Assembly (NCBI RefSeq): GCF_022539505.1
Contig: NC_061508.1
Location: 347,523,484-347,587,483, forward strand
Origin: Lolium rigidum
Taxonomy: Eukaryota > Streptophyta > Magnoliopsida > Poales > Poaceae
Length of the DNA stretch: 64,000 nt
Direction: 5' to 3'
The notes under the pieces are model-generated. The model was not told where the DNA came from and ran no database searches. It saw only the letters and a program-made list of their open reading frames with translations. A program made the position numbers and the translations under genes. This document shows, one piece after another, positions 34,462 through 45,704 of the stretch. Position 1 is the first letter of the stretch. Each line of letters opens with the position of its first letter.

Positions 34462-37054
34462 AGCATCCCCAAGCTTAGTTACTGCTCGTCCCGAGCGAGG
34501 TAAAACGATAACAAAGATAATTTCTGAAGTGATATGCCATCATAACCTTGATCATACTATTTGTAAACATATGTAGTGAATGCAGCGATCAAAACAATGG
34601 TAATGACATGAGTAAACAAGTGAATCATATAGCAAAGACTTTTCATGAATAGTACTTCAAGACAAGTATTAATAAGTCTTGCATAAGAGTTAACTCATAA
34701 AGCAATAAATCAAAGTAAAGGCATTGAAGCAACACAAAGGAAGATTAAGTTTCAGCGGTTGCTTTCAACTTGTAACATGTATATCTCATGGATAATTGTC
34801 AACATAGAGTAATATAACAAGTACAATATGCAAGTATGTAGGAATAAATGCACAGTTTATCACAAGTGTTTGCTTCTTGAGGTGGAGAGAAATAGGTGAA
34901 CTGACTCAACATAAAAGTAAAGAGAATGGTCCTTCAAAGAGGAAAGCATCGATTGCTATATTTGTGCTAGAGCTTTTATTTTGAAAACATGAAACAATTT
35001 TGTCAACGGTAGTAATAAAGCATATGAGTTATGTACATTATATCTTACAAGTTGCAAGTCTCATGCATAGTATACTAATAGTGCCCGCACCTTGTCCTAA
35101 TTAACTTGGACTACCGGATCTTTGCAATGCACATGTTTTGACCAAGTGTCACAATGGGGTACCTCCATGCCGCCTGTACAAAGGTCTAAGGAGAAAGCTC
35201 GCATTTTGGATTTCTCGCTTTTGATTATTCTCAACTTAGACATCCATACCGGGACAACATGGACAACGGATAATGGACTCCTCTTTAATGCATAAGCATG
35301 TGACAACAATTATTATTCTCATATGAGATTGAGGATATATGTCCAAAACTGAAACTTCCACCATGATTCATGGCTTTAGTTAGCGGCCCAATGTTCTTCT
35401 CTAACAATATGCATGCTCCAACCATTAAGGTGGTATATCTCTCTTACTTCAGACAAGACGGACATGCATAGCAACTCACATGATATTCAACAAAGGATAG
35501 TTGATGGCGTCCCCAGAAGCATGGTTATCGCACAACAAGCAACTTAATAAGAGATAAAGTGCATAAGTACATATTCAATACCACAATAGTTTTTAAGCTA
35601 TTTGTCCCATGAGCTATATATTGCAAAGGTGAATGATGGAATTTTAAAGGTAGCACTCAAGCAATTTACTTTGGAATGGCGGATAAATACCATGTAGTAG
35701 GTAGGTATGGTGGACACAAATGGCATAGTGGTTGGCTCAAGTATTTTGGATGCATGAGAAGTATTCCCTCTCGATACAAGGTTTAGGCTAGCAAGGCTAT
35801 TTGAAACAAACACAAGGATGAACGGTACAGCAAAACTCACATAAAAGTCATATGGTAAACATTATAAGACTCCATACCGTCTTCCTTGTTGTTCAAAACT
35901 CAATACTAGATGTTATCTAGACTCTAGAGAAACCAAATATGCAAACCAAATTAGCAAGCTCTAAGTATTTCTTCATTAATGGGTGCAAAGTATATGAAGC
36001 AAGAGCTTAAACATGAGCACAACAATTGCCAAGTATCAAATTATCCAAGACATTATAGCAATTTACTCAATGTATCATTTTCCAATTCCAACCATATAAC
36101 AATTTAACGAAGAAGAAACTTCGCCATGAATACTATGAGTAGAGCCTAAGGACATATTTGTCCATATGCAACAGCGGAGCGTGTCTCTCTCCCATAAAGT
36201 GAATGCTAGGATCCATTTTATTCAAACAAAACAAAAAACAAAAACAAACCGACGCTCCAAGCAAAGTGCATAAGATGTGACGGAATAAAAATATAGTTTC
36301 AGGGGAGGAACCTGATAATGTTGTCGATGAAGAAGGGGATGCCTTGGGCATCCCCAAGCTTAGACGCTTGAGTCTTCTTAATATATGCAGGGGTGAACCA
36401 CCGGGGCATCCCCAAGCTTAGAGCTTTCACTCTCCTTGATCATATTGCATCATACTCCTCTCTTGACCCTTGAAAACTTCCTCCACACCAAACTCGAAAC
36501 AACTCATTAGAGGGTTAGTGCATAATAAAAATTCACATGTTCAGAGGTGACACAATCATTCTTAACACTTCTAGACATTGCATAAAGCTACTGGACATTA
36601 GTGGATCAAAGAAATTCATCCAACATAGCAAAAGAGGCAATGCGAAATAAAAGACAGAATCTGTCAAAACAGAACAGTCCGTAAAGATGGATTTTATTAG
36701 GCCACCAGACTTGCTCAAACGAAAATGCTCAAATTGAATGAAAGTTGCGTACATATCTGAGGATCATGCTCGTAAATTGGCGTAATTTTCTGAGCTACCT
36801 ACAGGGAGATAGACCCAGATTCGTGACAGCAAAGAAATCTGGAACTGCGCAGTAATCCAAATCTAGTACTTACTTTTCTATCAAAGACTTTACTTGGCAC
36901 AACAAAACATAAAACTAAGATAAGGAGAGGTTGCTACAGTAGTAAACAACTTCTAAGACACAAATATAAAACAAAAATACTGGAGTAAAAACATGGGTTG
37001 TCTCCCATAAGCGCTTTTCTTTAACGCCTTTCCGCTAGGCGCAGAAAGTGTAAC
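34462..37054 (-). other. Non-coding internal region of Gypsy copy 3
   Basis: Collinear with 11065-13669 of copy 1 in reverse. It carries three GCATCCCCAAGCTTAG motifs (about 34462, 36347 and 36406). No pol domain is readable on either strand, so the missing enzymes are a shared feature of both elements. Confidence 0.8.
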
Positions 37055-39170
37055 TCAAGTAACATCAAGAGACGAAGCATCAACATCATAATTTGTTCTA
37101 ATAATAGAATCATAAGGTACCTTCATTCTCTTTCTAGGGAAGTGTTCCATACCTTTCTTGAGAGGAAATTGATATTTAATATTACCTTCCTTCATATCAA
37201 TAGTAGCACCAACGGTTCGGAGAAAAGGTCTTCCCAATATAATGGGGCAAGATGCATTGCATTCAATATCCAAGACAACAAAATCAACGGGGACAAGGTT
37301 ATTGTTAACCATAATATGAACATTATCAACTCTCCCCAAAGGTTTCTTTTTAGCATTATCAGCGAGATTAACATCCAAATAACAATTCTTCAATGGTGGC
37401 AAGTCAAGCATATCATAGACTCTTTTAGGCATAACAGAAATACTTGCACCAAGATCACACAAGGCATTACAATCAAAGTCTTTGACTCTCATTTTAATGA
37501 TGGGCTCCCAACCATCCTCTAGCTTTCTAGGAATAGAAGTTTCAAGTTTTAGTTTCTCTTCTCTAGCTTTTATGAGAGCATTTGTAATATGTTTTGTGAA
37601 AGCCAAATTTATAGCACTAGCATTGGGACTTTTAGCAAGTTTTTGTAAGAACTTTATAACTTCAGAGATGTGGCAATCATCAAAATCTAAATCATTACAA
37701 TCTAAAGCAATGGGATTATCATCCCCAAGGTTGGAAAAAATTTCAGCGGCTTTATCACGGGCGGTTTCGAGCGGTTTTAGCAGTTTCGGGTAATTTTGCG
37801 CGCTTTGCACTAGGAGTAGAAGCATTGCTAACACCAATTATTTTACCATTGATAGTAGGGGGTGCAGCAACATATGAATCATTAGCATTGCTAGTGGTGG
37901 TAATAGTCCAAACTTTAGCTACATTTTCCTTTTTAGCTAGTTTTTCATTTTCTTCTCTATCCCACCTAGCACGCAGTTCAGCCATTAATCTTATATTCTC
38001 ATTAATTCTAACTTGGATGGCATTTGCTGTAGTAACAATTTTATTTTCAATATCCCTATTAGGCATACCCTTTGATTTCAAAAGATCAACATCAGAGGCA
38101 AGACTATCAACTCTAGAAACAAGAATATCAATTTTATTGAGCTTTTCCTCAACAGATTTGTTAAAGGCAGTTTGTGTACTAATAAATTCTTTAAGCATGG
38201 CTTCAAGTCCAGGGGTGTATTCCTATTATTGTTGTAAGAATTCCCATAAGAATTAGCATAACCGTTACCATTATTATAAGGATATGGCCTATAGTTATTA
38301 CTAGAATTGTTCCGATAAGCATTGTTGTTGAAATTATTATTTTTAATGAAGTTTACATCAACATGTTCTTCTTGGGAAACCAATGAAGCTAATGGAACAT
38401 TATTAGGATCAACATTAGTCCTATCATTCGCAAGCATAGACATAATAGCATCAACTTTATCATTCAAGGAAGAGGATTCTTCAACGGAATTTACCTTCTT
38501 ACCTTGTGGAGCTCTTTCCGTGTGCCATTCAGAGTAATTAACCATCATATTATCAAGGAGCTTTGTTGCTTCACCAAGAGTGATGGACATAAAGGTACCT
38601 CCAGCAGCTGAATCCAATAAATTCCGCGAAGAAAAATTTAGTCCTGCATAGAAGGTTTGGATGATCATCCAAGTAGTCGGTCCATGGGTTGGGCAATTTT
38701 TAACCGAGAGATTTCATTCTTTCCCAAGCTTGAGCAACATGTTCATTATCTAATTGTTTAAAATTCATTATGCTACTCCTCAAAGATATAATTTTAGCAG
38801 GGGGATAATATCTACCAATAAAAGCATCCTTGCATTTAGTCCATGAATCAATACTATTCTTAGGCAGAGATAGCAACCAATCTTTAGCTCTTCCTCTTAA
38901 TGAGAAAGGAAACAATTTTAATTTTATAATGTCACCATCTACATCTTTATATTTTTGCATTTCACATAGTTCAACAAAATTATTGAGATGGGTAGCAGCA
39001 TCATCAGAACTAACACCAGAAAATTGCTCTCTCATGACAAGATTAAGTAAAGCAGGTTTAATTTCAAAGAATTCTGCTGTAGTAGCAGGTGGAGCAATAG
39101 GTGTGCATAAGAAATCATTATTATTTGTGCTAGTGAAGTCACACAACTTAGTATTTTCAGGGGTAGCCAT
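37055..39170 (-). pseudogene. Gag and aspartic protease of Gypsy copy 3, frameshifted
   Basis: ATG at 39170 starts MATPENTKLCDFTS. A Retrotrans_gag domain follows with LFPFSLRGRAKDWLLSLP and FIGRYYPPAKI. Frame breaks fall near 38705-38708 and 37768-37771, both at CGAG tetranucleotides where CAG would keep the frame, and one lies near 38200. An Asn/Tyr-rich stretch (about 38370-38220) and a coiled-coil-like segment follow. The protease part (37837-37055) has FDCNALCDLGASISVMPK, where the catalytic triplet reads DLG instead of DTG/DSG, and the flap/C-terminal CPIILGRPFLRTVGA. It ends DVDASSLDVT. The protein would assemble the particle and cut gag; whether it is truly broken depends on the CAG artefact discussed in the findings. 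Confidence 0.8.
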
Positions 39171-39396
39171 TTTAACAGTAGTAAATAAAGCAAACTAAAT
39201 AAAGTAAATGCAAGTAAACTATTTTTTTTGTGTTTTTGATATGGCAAACTAGACAGCAAATAAAGTAAAACTAGCAACTAATTTTTTTGTGTTTTGATAT
39301 AATGCAGCAAACAAAGTAGTAAATAAAATAAAGCAAGACAAAAACAAAGTAAAGAGATTGAGAAGTGGAGACTCCCCTTGCGGCGTGTCTTGATCT

Positions 39397-39413
39397 CTCC
39401 GGCAACGGCGCCG
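39397..39413 (-). other. Primer-binding site of Gypsy copy 3
   Basis: The minus strand reads CGGCGCCGTTGCCGG directly inside the 5' LTR, the same core as at 10160 in copy 1. It points to a tRNA-Asp primer by family knowledge. Confidence 0.55.
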
Positions 39414-39423
39414 GAAATTTGCT

Positions 39424-41018
39424 TGATGCGTGTAGTTGACACGTCCGTTGGGAACCCCAAGAGGAAGGTGTGATGCGCACAGCGGCAAGTTTCCCTCAGT
39501 AAGAAACCAAGGTTTAATCGAACCAGTAGGAGTCAAGAAGCACGTTGAAGGTTGATGGCGGCGGGATGTAGTGCGGCGCAACACCAGAGATTCCGGCGCC
39601 AACGTGGAACCTGCACAACACAACCAAAGTACTTTGCCCCAACGAAACAGTGAGGTTGTCAATCTCACCGGCTTGCTGTAACAAAGGATTAACCGTATTG
39701 TGTGGAAGATGATTGTTTGCAGAGAAAACAGTAAAAACAAGTATTGCAGCAGATTTGTATTTCGAGTATTAAAAGAATGGACCGGGGTCCACAGTTCACT
39801 AGAGGTGTCTCTCCCATAAGATAAAAGCATGTTGGGTGAACAAATTACAGTCGGGCAATTGACAAATAGAGAGGGCATAACAATGCACATACATGACATG
39901 ATAAGTATAGTGAGATTTAATTGGGCATTACGACAAAGTACATAGACCGCCATCCAACTGCATCTATGCCTAAAAAGTCCACCTTCAGGTTATCATCCGA
40001 ACCCCCTCCGAGTATTAAGTTGCAAAGCAACGAGACAATTGCATTAAGTATGGTGCGTAATGTAATCAACAACTACATCCTCGGACATAGCGCCAATGTT
40101 TTATCCCTAGTGGCAACAGCACAACACAACCTTAGAACTTTCTGTCACTCGTCCCAGGTGTCAATGCGGGCATGAACCCACTATCGAGCATAAATACTCC
40201 CTCTTGGAGTTAAAAGTAAAAACTTGGCCGGAGCCTCTACTAGAAACGGAGAGCATGCAAGATCATAAACAACACATGTGTAATAACTTGATAATTAACA
40301 TGACATGGTATTCTCTATCCATCGGATCCCGACAAACACAACATATAGAATTACAGATAGATGATCTTGATCATGTTAGGCAGCTCACAAGATCCAACAA
40401 TGAAGCACAATGAGGAGAAGACAACCATCTAGCTACTGCTATGGACCCATAGTCCAGGGGTGAACTACTCACTCATCACTCCGGAGGCGACCATGGCGGT
40501 GTAGAGTCCTCCGGGAGATGAATCCCCTCTCCGGCAGGGTGCCGGAGGAGATCTCCAGAATCCCCCGAGATGGGATCGGCGGCGGCGTCTCGGTAAGGTT
40601 TTCCGTATCGTGGTTTTTCGCATCGGGGGTTTCGCGACGGAGGCTTTAAGTAGGCGGAAGGGCGAGTCGGGGGCCGGACGAGGGGCCACACCATAGGGCG
40701 GCGTGGGCCCCCCTGGGCCGCGCCGCCTTGTGGTGTCGCCACCTCGTGGCCCCACTTCGTGTGTTCTTCGGTCTTCTGGAAGCTCCGTGGAAAAATAAGC
40801 CCCTGGGTCTTCGTTTCGTCCAATTCCGAGAATATTTCGTTACTAGGATTTCTGAAACCAAAAACAGCGAGAAAACAGAAGCGGCACTTCGGCATCTTGT
40901 TAATAGGTTAGTTCCAGAAAATGCACGAATATGACATAAAGTGTGCATAAAACATGTAGGTATCATCAATAATATGGCATAGAACATAAGAAATTATCGA
41001 TACGTCGGAGACGTATCA
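39424..41018 (-). repeat. 5' LTR of Gypsy copy 3
   Basis: About 1595 bp, near-identical to 32863-34461. As with copy 1, visible differences sit at CAG/CTG sites, for example ACAGTGAGG at about 39648 against ACGAGTGAGG at about 33086. Confidence 0.95.
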
Positions 41019-41023
41019 TCTAT

Positions 41024-42178
41024 ATGCAATAGCCTACGGGGTTCGAAGATTCTCAATTCCCCACTCATGTCTGAAAATTGCAACATGTCCTCTATGGACA
41101 ACGAGCTTGGTATGCTCGTCTCAGTGAGCGTCTCATGCAGCTTGGTTTCACAGCCTCAAAGGCCGACACCTCCTCGTTCGTGTTCTCCCAAGGCGGTGTT
41201 CAGCTCTATATGCTTGTGTATGTTGACGATATCGTTATCGTTGGTTCTACTCCTGCTGCTGTTGATCGGCTTGTGGCCTCTCTCTCGGACAACTTCCCCA
41301 TCAAGGACCTTGGTGCTCTAGACTATTTTCTTGGCCTAGAAGCGTCCTGCAATTCCGGGGGCATGAGTCTCACCCAGCGCAAGTATGCGCTAGACCTTCT
41401 ACACCGGGTTAATATGGAGAATTGCAACTCGGCTTCTACTCCACTGGCCACCGGCGAGAAGCTTGCATGTGACAGTGGACACATACTGGGTACCGATGAT
41501 GCTTTCCGGTATCACAGTATAGTTGGGGGACTCCAGTACTTGACTCTCACTCGGCCAGATATTTCATTTGCAGTCAACAAGGTGTGTCAGTTTCTCTCAC
41601 AACCAACAGAGGTACATTGGGAAGCTGTGAAGCGCACCTTGCGATATGTGAAGGCCAGTATCAACACTGGACTATGCTTTCGGAAGTCCTCATCCACCGG
41701 CATCAGTATTTTCACGAATGCGGATTGGGCTGGATGCGTTGATGATCGACGACCCACATGAGGTTTTGCCATCTTTGTAGGTCCGAACTTGATCTCTTGG
41801 TGTTCAAAGAAGCAGCCTACCGTCTCGAGGTCCAGTACTGAGGCAGAATACAAAGCATTGGCAAACGGCGCTGCTGAGGCCATATAGGTAGAATCTTTGC
41901 TCAAGGAACTTGGCGTTCAACAGCAGCGTACTCCTATTTTATAGTGCGATAACCTTGGATCCACATACCTGACAGCAAACCCAGTGTTTCATGCTCGTAC
42001 GAAGCACATAGAGATTGATTTCTATTTTGTGCGTGAACAAGTAGCGACTGAAGCTCTTTAAGTCAGGTTCATTTCTTCCGATGATCAGTTAGCTGATGTA
42101 TTTACAAAGCCAGCTACCCAGCAGATATTGAACCGTTTTAGAACCGATCTGAATTTAGTTTGTAGAAGTTCAGATTGA
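41024..42178 (+). pseudogene. Copia 2 second part of RT and RNase H
   Basis: After a short broken join, LYGQRAWYARLSERLMQLGF (about 41084-41143) leads to YVDD at 41219-41230 and LALDLL-type thumb sequence. GGLQYLTLTRPDISFAVNKV is at about 41526-41585. RNase H residues are visible in [22 protein letters not shown] and CDNLG, but at least four in-frame stops occur (near 41758, 41886, 41943 and 42060). These stops look like true mutations (TGG to TAG, CAA to TAA). Confidence 0.88.
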
Positions 42179-42185
42179 GGGGGTG

Positions 42186-42309
42186 TGTTAGAAATGGTTT
42201 GTATTAGGTAACCGTACGTCTTGTGTACGTGTACATACCATGTATTGTATCCTGCTGAAGTCTATTTAAAATGATCACCGTGGAGGCTAGACCCCATGAA
42301 ACCCTAAAC
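42186..42309 (+). repeat. 3' LTR of Copia 2 (end uncertain)
   Basis: TGTTAGAAATGG begins directly after the polypurine tract GAGGGGGTG. A TATTTAAAATG segment at about 42263 may be the TATA region. CCTAAACA near 42302-42309 is the nearest plausible CA end, but without a 5' LTR for comparison the right boundary is a guess. Confidence 0.5.
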
Positions 42310-43100
42310 ACCTGTTTCAACTGGAAGGACGTGCACCACCCATGAAAACCATCCAACGTCTGTCATCATCGAGAAACAATCAGCTGCTGCCCCCCTAGCT
42401 GAGCTGATGAGCATCCAGCCACCAGTACATACCCAATGCGCGGGTGCCAAAATTCTGCCTCTATAATTATAGTTCAGGTGCCAAGACGTTGCCTCCATAA
42501 TTATAGTACCCTGTCATTCCAGGAGGGGATTGAATTGTGCATGCAGGGCCTCTACGGTCTACACCACACCTTTCTTTGATACAAAATTAAGGGGTTTTGG
42601 CAAAGAAAAAAAAGGAACATGGCCTGGAAATGAAGTGTAGATACGAGACAAAGCTTTTGCCTCCATTTCAAAAAAAAAAAAGTGTAGATACGAGGTTTCT
42701 CGACTTCTGAACTGAACGGCGTCCGCCGTAGTAGGTTCCGGCAAACACAAAAGGTAGAGCTTTCACTACACGACAGAAGCAGACCATATAAGGCCCTCCT
42801 GTACCCTGCCTGGCCCGCCTCAGGAATGGTTCACCATACCAAGCATCAAAGTAGGTAACTACTAGTATTCAGTCTTCTTTTTGCTTACTCCAAAATTGGT
42901 ACAGCCAGATCATCTTTTGTCAACTAACCAAACTACGACCGCAGAATAATGCAACCACAGATCATATCAGCATTTTTTTTTGGGGAGGAGAAAGATGATA
43001 GTTCTTCTATCAGTATTAGTAACTTGCTCATCACTAGGGAAATTCTAGTACTACTTGTAGAGTCAAGCAGTGTCCTTGAGTAGAAAAGACTAAAGATCAT
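42310..43100. other. Spacer, no gene seen
   Basis: Ordinary AT-rich sequence with a 33-bp imperfect direct repeat (TGCCAAAATTCTGCCTCTATAA at about 42446 and TGCCAAGACGTTGCCTCCATAA at about 42479) and an A11 run at about 42669. No sign of the missing 5' half of the F-box paralogue. Confidence 0.5.
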
Positions 43101-43107
43101 CCAGTTT

Positions 43108-43485
43108 GTGCTGACAAAAGCAGAGGATGATACACCAGCCTGCACTGTGACTATATTCCTAAAACAAAGATTGAAGCTGAACTGCTTCCAGCCCATGATT
43201 AAATGCCCGGGCTACAATCAATTCAACCAGCTGCGGCATATAATGGATACAATGAACTTAAATAAGAACCCGGATCAGTGGACTTATTCTCGGGGAAAGA
43301 ATTATTCATCTATCAAGATGTACAATGCTTCAATGAAGAGGGAACCAATTCATGATCAGTTCAAATATATATGGAAGAACACCTGCCAGCTGAAACATAA
43401 AGTGTTTATATGGCTTCTAATGCATAACAAAATTAATCCTATAAGCTTATTGCAGAGAAACATATTTTGCAAAGCCAGCCCATGA
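43108..43485 (+). pseudogene. LINE reverse-transcriptase C-terminal zinc-finger (zf-RVT) fragment
   Basis: NKNPDQWTYSRGKNYSSIKM and DQFKYIWKNTCQLKHKVFIW, followed by LLMHNKINPISLLQRNIFC, match the zf-RVT region at the end of plant LINE ORF2. Only the tail is present and no RT core precedes it. The fragment is open for 126 codons from 43108, but that is a relic, not a gene. 43480-43500 repeats the CAGCCCATGATTAAATGCCC found at 43189-43208, a short direct repeat that brackets the fragment. Confidence 0.75.
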
Positions 43486-43499
43486 TTAAATGCCCAGAG

Positions 43500-43862
43500 A
43501 AACACAAGGAAAGTTTCTGGATTTTAAATTGAAGGCTTGATCCACACGAACAAGATTAGGTAAAGTTAGAACTCTTTGTCCAGCCAAACACCACTAAAAT
43601 GGCAGGTCACCACACGAGCCACATGAAAATACTATTGGTTTGTCTTAAATTAGTCATACTTTAACCATCACGAATCTCAGTCTAGATAGAGATGAACCAA
43701 AAAGCAGACAAAAGCACATTTAACTGGACCCAAGAGAGCATTCCCGAAACATTTGTACTCAAAAAACAACATTTCCTTGACACGAAGAACAACACGAAAC
43801 AAAGAACTTGGCGAGACTCAGGAGGTACATTTCTCCAAACAAAATCTTTTGTTGTTATAGCA
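43500..43862. other. Spacer, no gene seen
   Basis: AT-rich sequence between the LINE fragment and the tandem duplication. An open stretch at 43692-43940 has no recognisable domain. Confidence 0.45.
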
Positions 43863-45570
43863 CATTATCCTCCAAAAGAAGAACCAAATCATTTGCCCAA
43901 AATGTCAAGATGGCCGTTACTAAGTAACAACCGACAATAAAGAAGTGCTAATTAAGTTATTACATTTTGGAATGGAGGTAATACCAAATACAAACAACAC
44001 AAGGTTAGCATGATTCGCAAAAATGTAACGGCGCAAAAGAGCCGGAGCCACAGGGTATAACATACTAAGTGTGAAGATAAAACTATCAGCCATTTACACA
44101 ACGAAAATTAAATTACCACAAAAAATTATATGCAATTTTTCGTTTCTATGAGCAGAGAGTATCCCTCTCTGACAAAGTATTCAACCAAAATAGATGATGA
44201 CTGTGACTGAATATTTCCATGTTTTCTTATTGCCTCTTATTTCCACACCATTTTCTTAGCAGACATGTTTGAACAGTTTGATGGCATGCCATTTTGTTAG
44301 GAAGCATGGCATTTAAAATAGTAACAATGGCACTCACGGGTGTTCAAATATGCGATTATGTTTAACACGTGAAAATCGGCAAATCATAATTGAACCAGCG
44401 ACGTAGTCTCCGCTCCATTCAGGCCTGATCAGTTAGTTTAAAATATAGTGAGAGAAGCAATCCGGTTTTCAACGGCACGACTGGCAATTGCGGATGTTCA
44501 TCAACGGCTTGGGAAACTATCGTTGAACACCCATGCTGCCGCTCGTGCTTCATAACAATGCAAACTGAACATAAATTTGGGGTTGGGCAAAACCATTTGG
44601 AAGTTACGATAGCACTGATACTACATGTTTATATTTCTAAATATTAATACTTATTCAAGAATCATAATTAGCACCACAACATGATAGCATGAAGTGCTAC
44701 TGCGACCATCCAAAAGGCTTCCATTTCAAAAATAAAAAATTATCCTCCAAAAGAAGAACCAAATCACTTGCCCAAAAATGTCAACATGGCCGTTACTGAA
44801 GTAACAATTAGACAAAAAGAAGTGATATTTGAGTACCAAATACAAACAACAACGCAAGGTAAGTATTCTTCACAAAAATGTAACGGCGCAAAAGAGCAAG
44901 AGCCACGGGGCATGACATACTAACAATGAAGATAAAACTATCATCCATTTACACACAAAAATGCAACAACCACAAAAAGAAAATGCAATTCTTAGTTTCT
45001 AAGAGCAGAGAGTGTACCTCTCTGACAAAGTATTCATCCAAATAGCATGATGACAAAGACTGTACATTTCCATATTTTCTTGATGCCTTCTGTTCCCACA
45101 CTATTTTCTTAGCAAACATGGTTGATGGCATGCTATCTTTTAGGAAGCATGGAATTTAAAACAGTAACCACGGGACTCACACCTGTTCAAATATGGGTTG
45201 GGTGCAACCCTTGAAAACCGACAAATCAGAACTGAACTAGCGGCCATAGTCTCCAGTCCACTCAGGCCTGGTCGGTTATTTTAAAATATAGTAAGAGAAA
45301 CAATCCGGATTTCAACCACACAACTGATATTACGGGTGTTCATCAACGGTTTGGAGAAACCGTCGTTGAACACCATTACTGCCGCTCGTGTTTTATAGCA
45401 ATGCATACTGAAGGTAAATTTGGAGTTGGGCAAGAACATTAGAAAGTTATAATAGAACTGACACTACATGTTCATGTTTCTGATCATTAAAACATAATGT
45501 TCAACACATCATAATAAGCACCACAGCATGATAGCATGAAGTGCAACCGCGACAATCCAAAATAGCATGT
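43863..45570. repeat. Tandem duplication of about 0.87 kb downstream of the F-box gene
   Basis: Unit 1 (about 43863-44737) and unit 2 (about 44738-45570) are collinear throughout: TTATCCTCCAAAAGAAGAAC, GTACCAAATACAAACAAC, AAAATGTAACGGCGCAAAAG, CTCTGACAAAGTATTCA, CAGGCCTG, AAAATATAG, TGTTCATCAACGG and ATGATAGCATGAAGTGC recur in the same order. Identity is about 80 percent by eye. No coding is visible. It lies 135 bp past the F-box stop, so it may be 3' flanking or UTR sequence. Confidence 0.85.
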
Positions 45571-45704
45571 TCTATTAGCACTACTAATAAATAGGAAGAG
45601 CTAAGCACAAAAGGCATGGCTCACATAGGATAGATAAGTAGATATTCCAAGGACACGAGAAAGCTTGAACCTTCCATACATGCTCAGCGGAGAATGGGAA
45701 CTTT

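Larger units (their letters stand above)
32863..41018 (-). mobile_element. Athila-type Gypsy element (copy 3), 8156 bp, reverse orientation
   Basis: On the minus strand the order is 5' LTR 41018-39424, primer site, gag-protease 39170-37055, a 2.6-kb non-coding region and 3' LTR 34461-32863. The target duplication TCTAT is perfect (32858-32862 and 41019-41023), and excision rejoins the Copia 2 RT. It lacks RT, RNase H and integrase, as copy 1 does, but keeps a longer gag and a protease. LTR ends here read ACACGCATCA instead of ACACGCCATCA, marking a subfamily. Confidence 0.95.
30226..42309 (+). mobile_element. Copia LTR retrotransposon 2, 5'-truncated, split by a reverse Gypsy element
   Basis: Starts abruptly in gag, joined to the F-box fragment, with no 5' LTR. 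Protease, integrase and RT follow to 32862, and RT/RNase H resume at 41024-42178 after an 8156-bp insertion. A polypurine tract (GATTGAGGGGGTG) and TGTTAG at 42186 mark the 3' LTR. Its own coding carries real stop codons, for example Trp codons changed to TAG near 41886 and 41943, so it is old and inactive. Confidence 0.88.
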
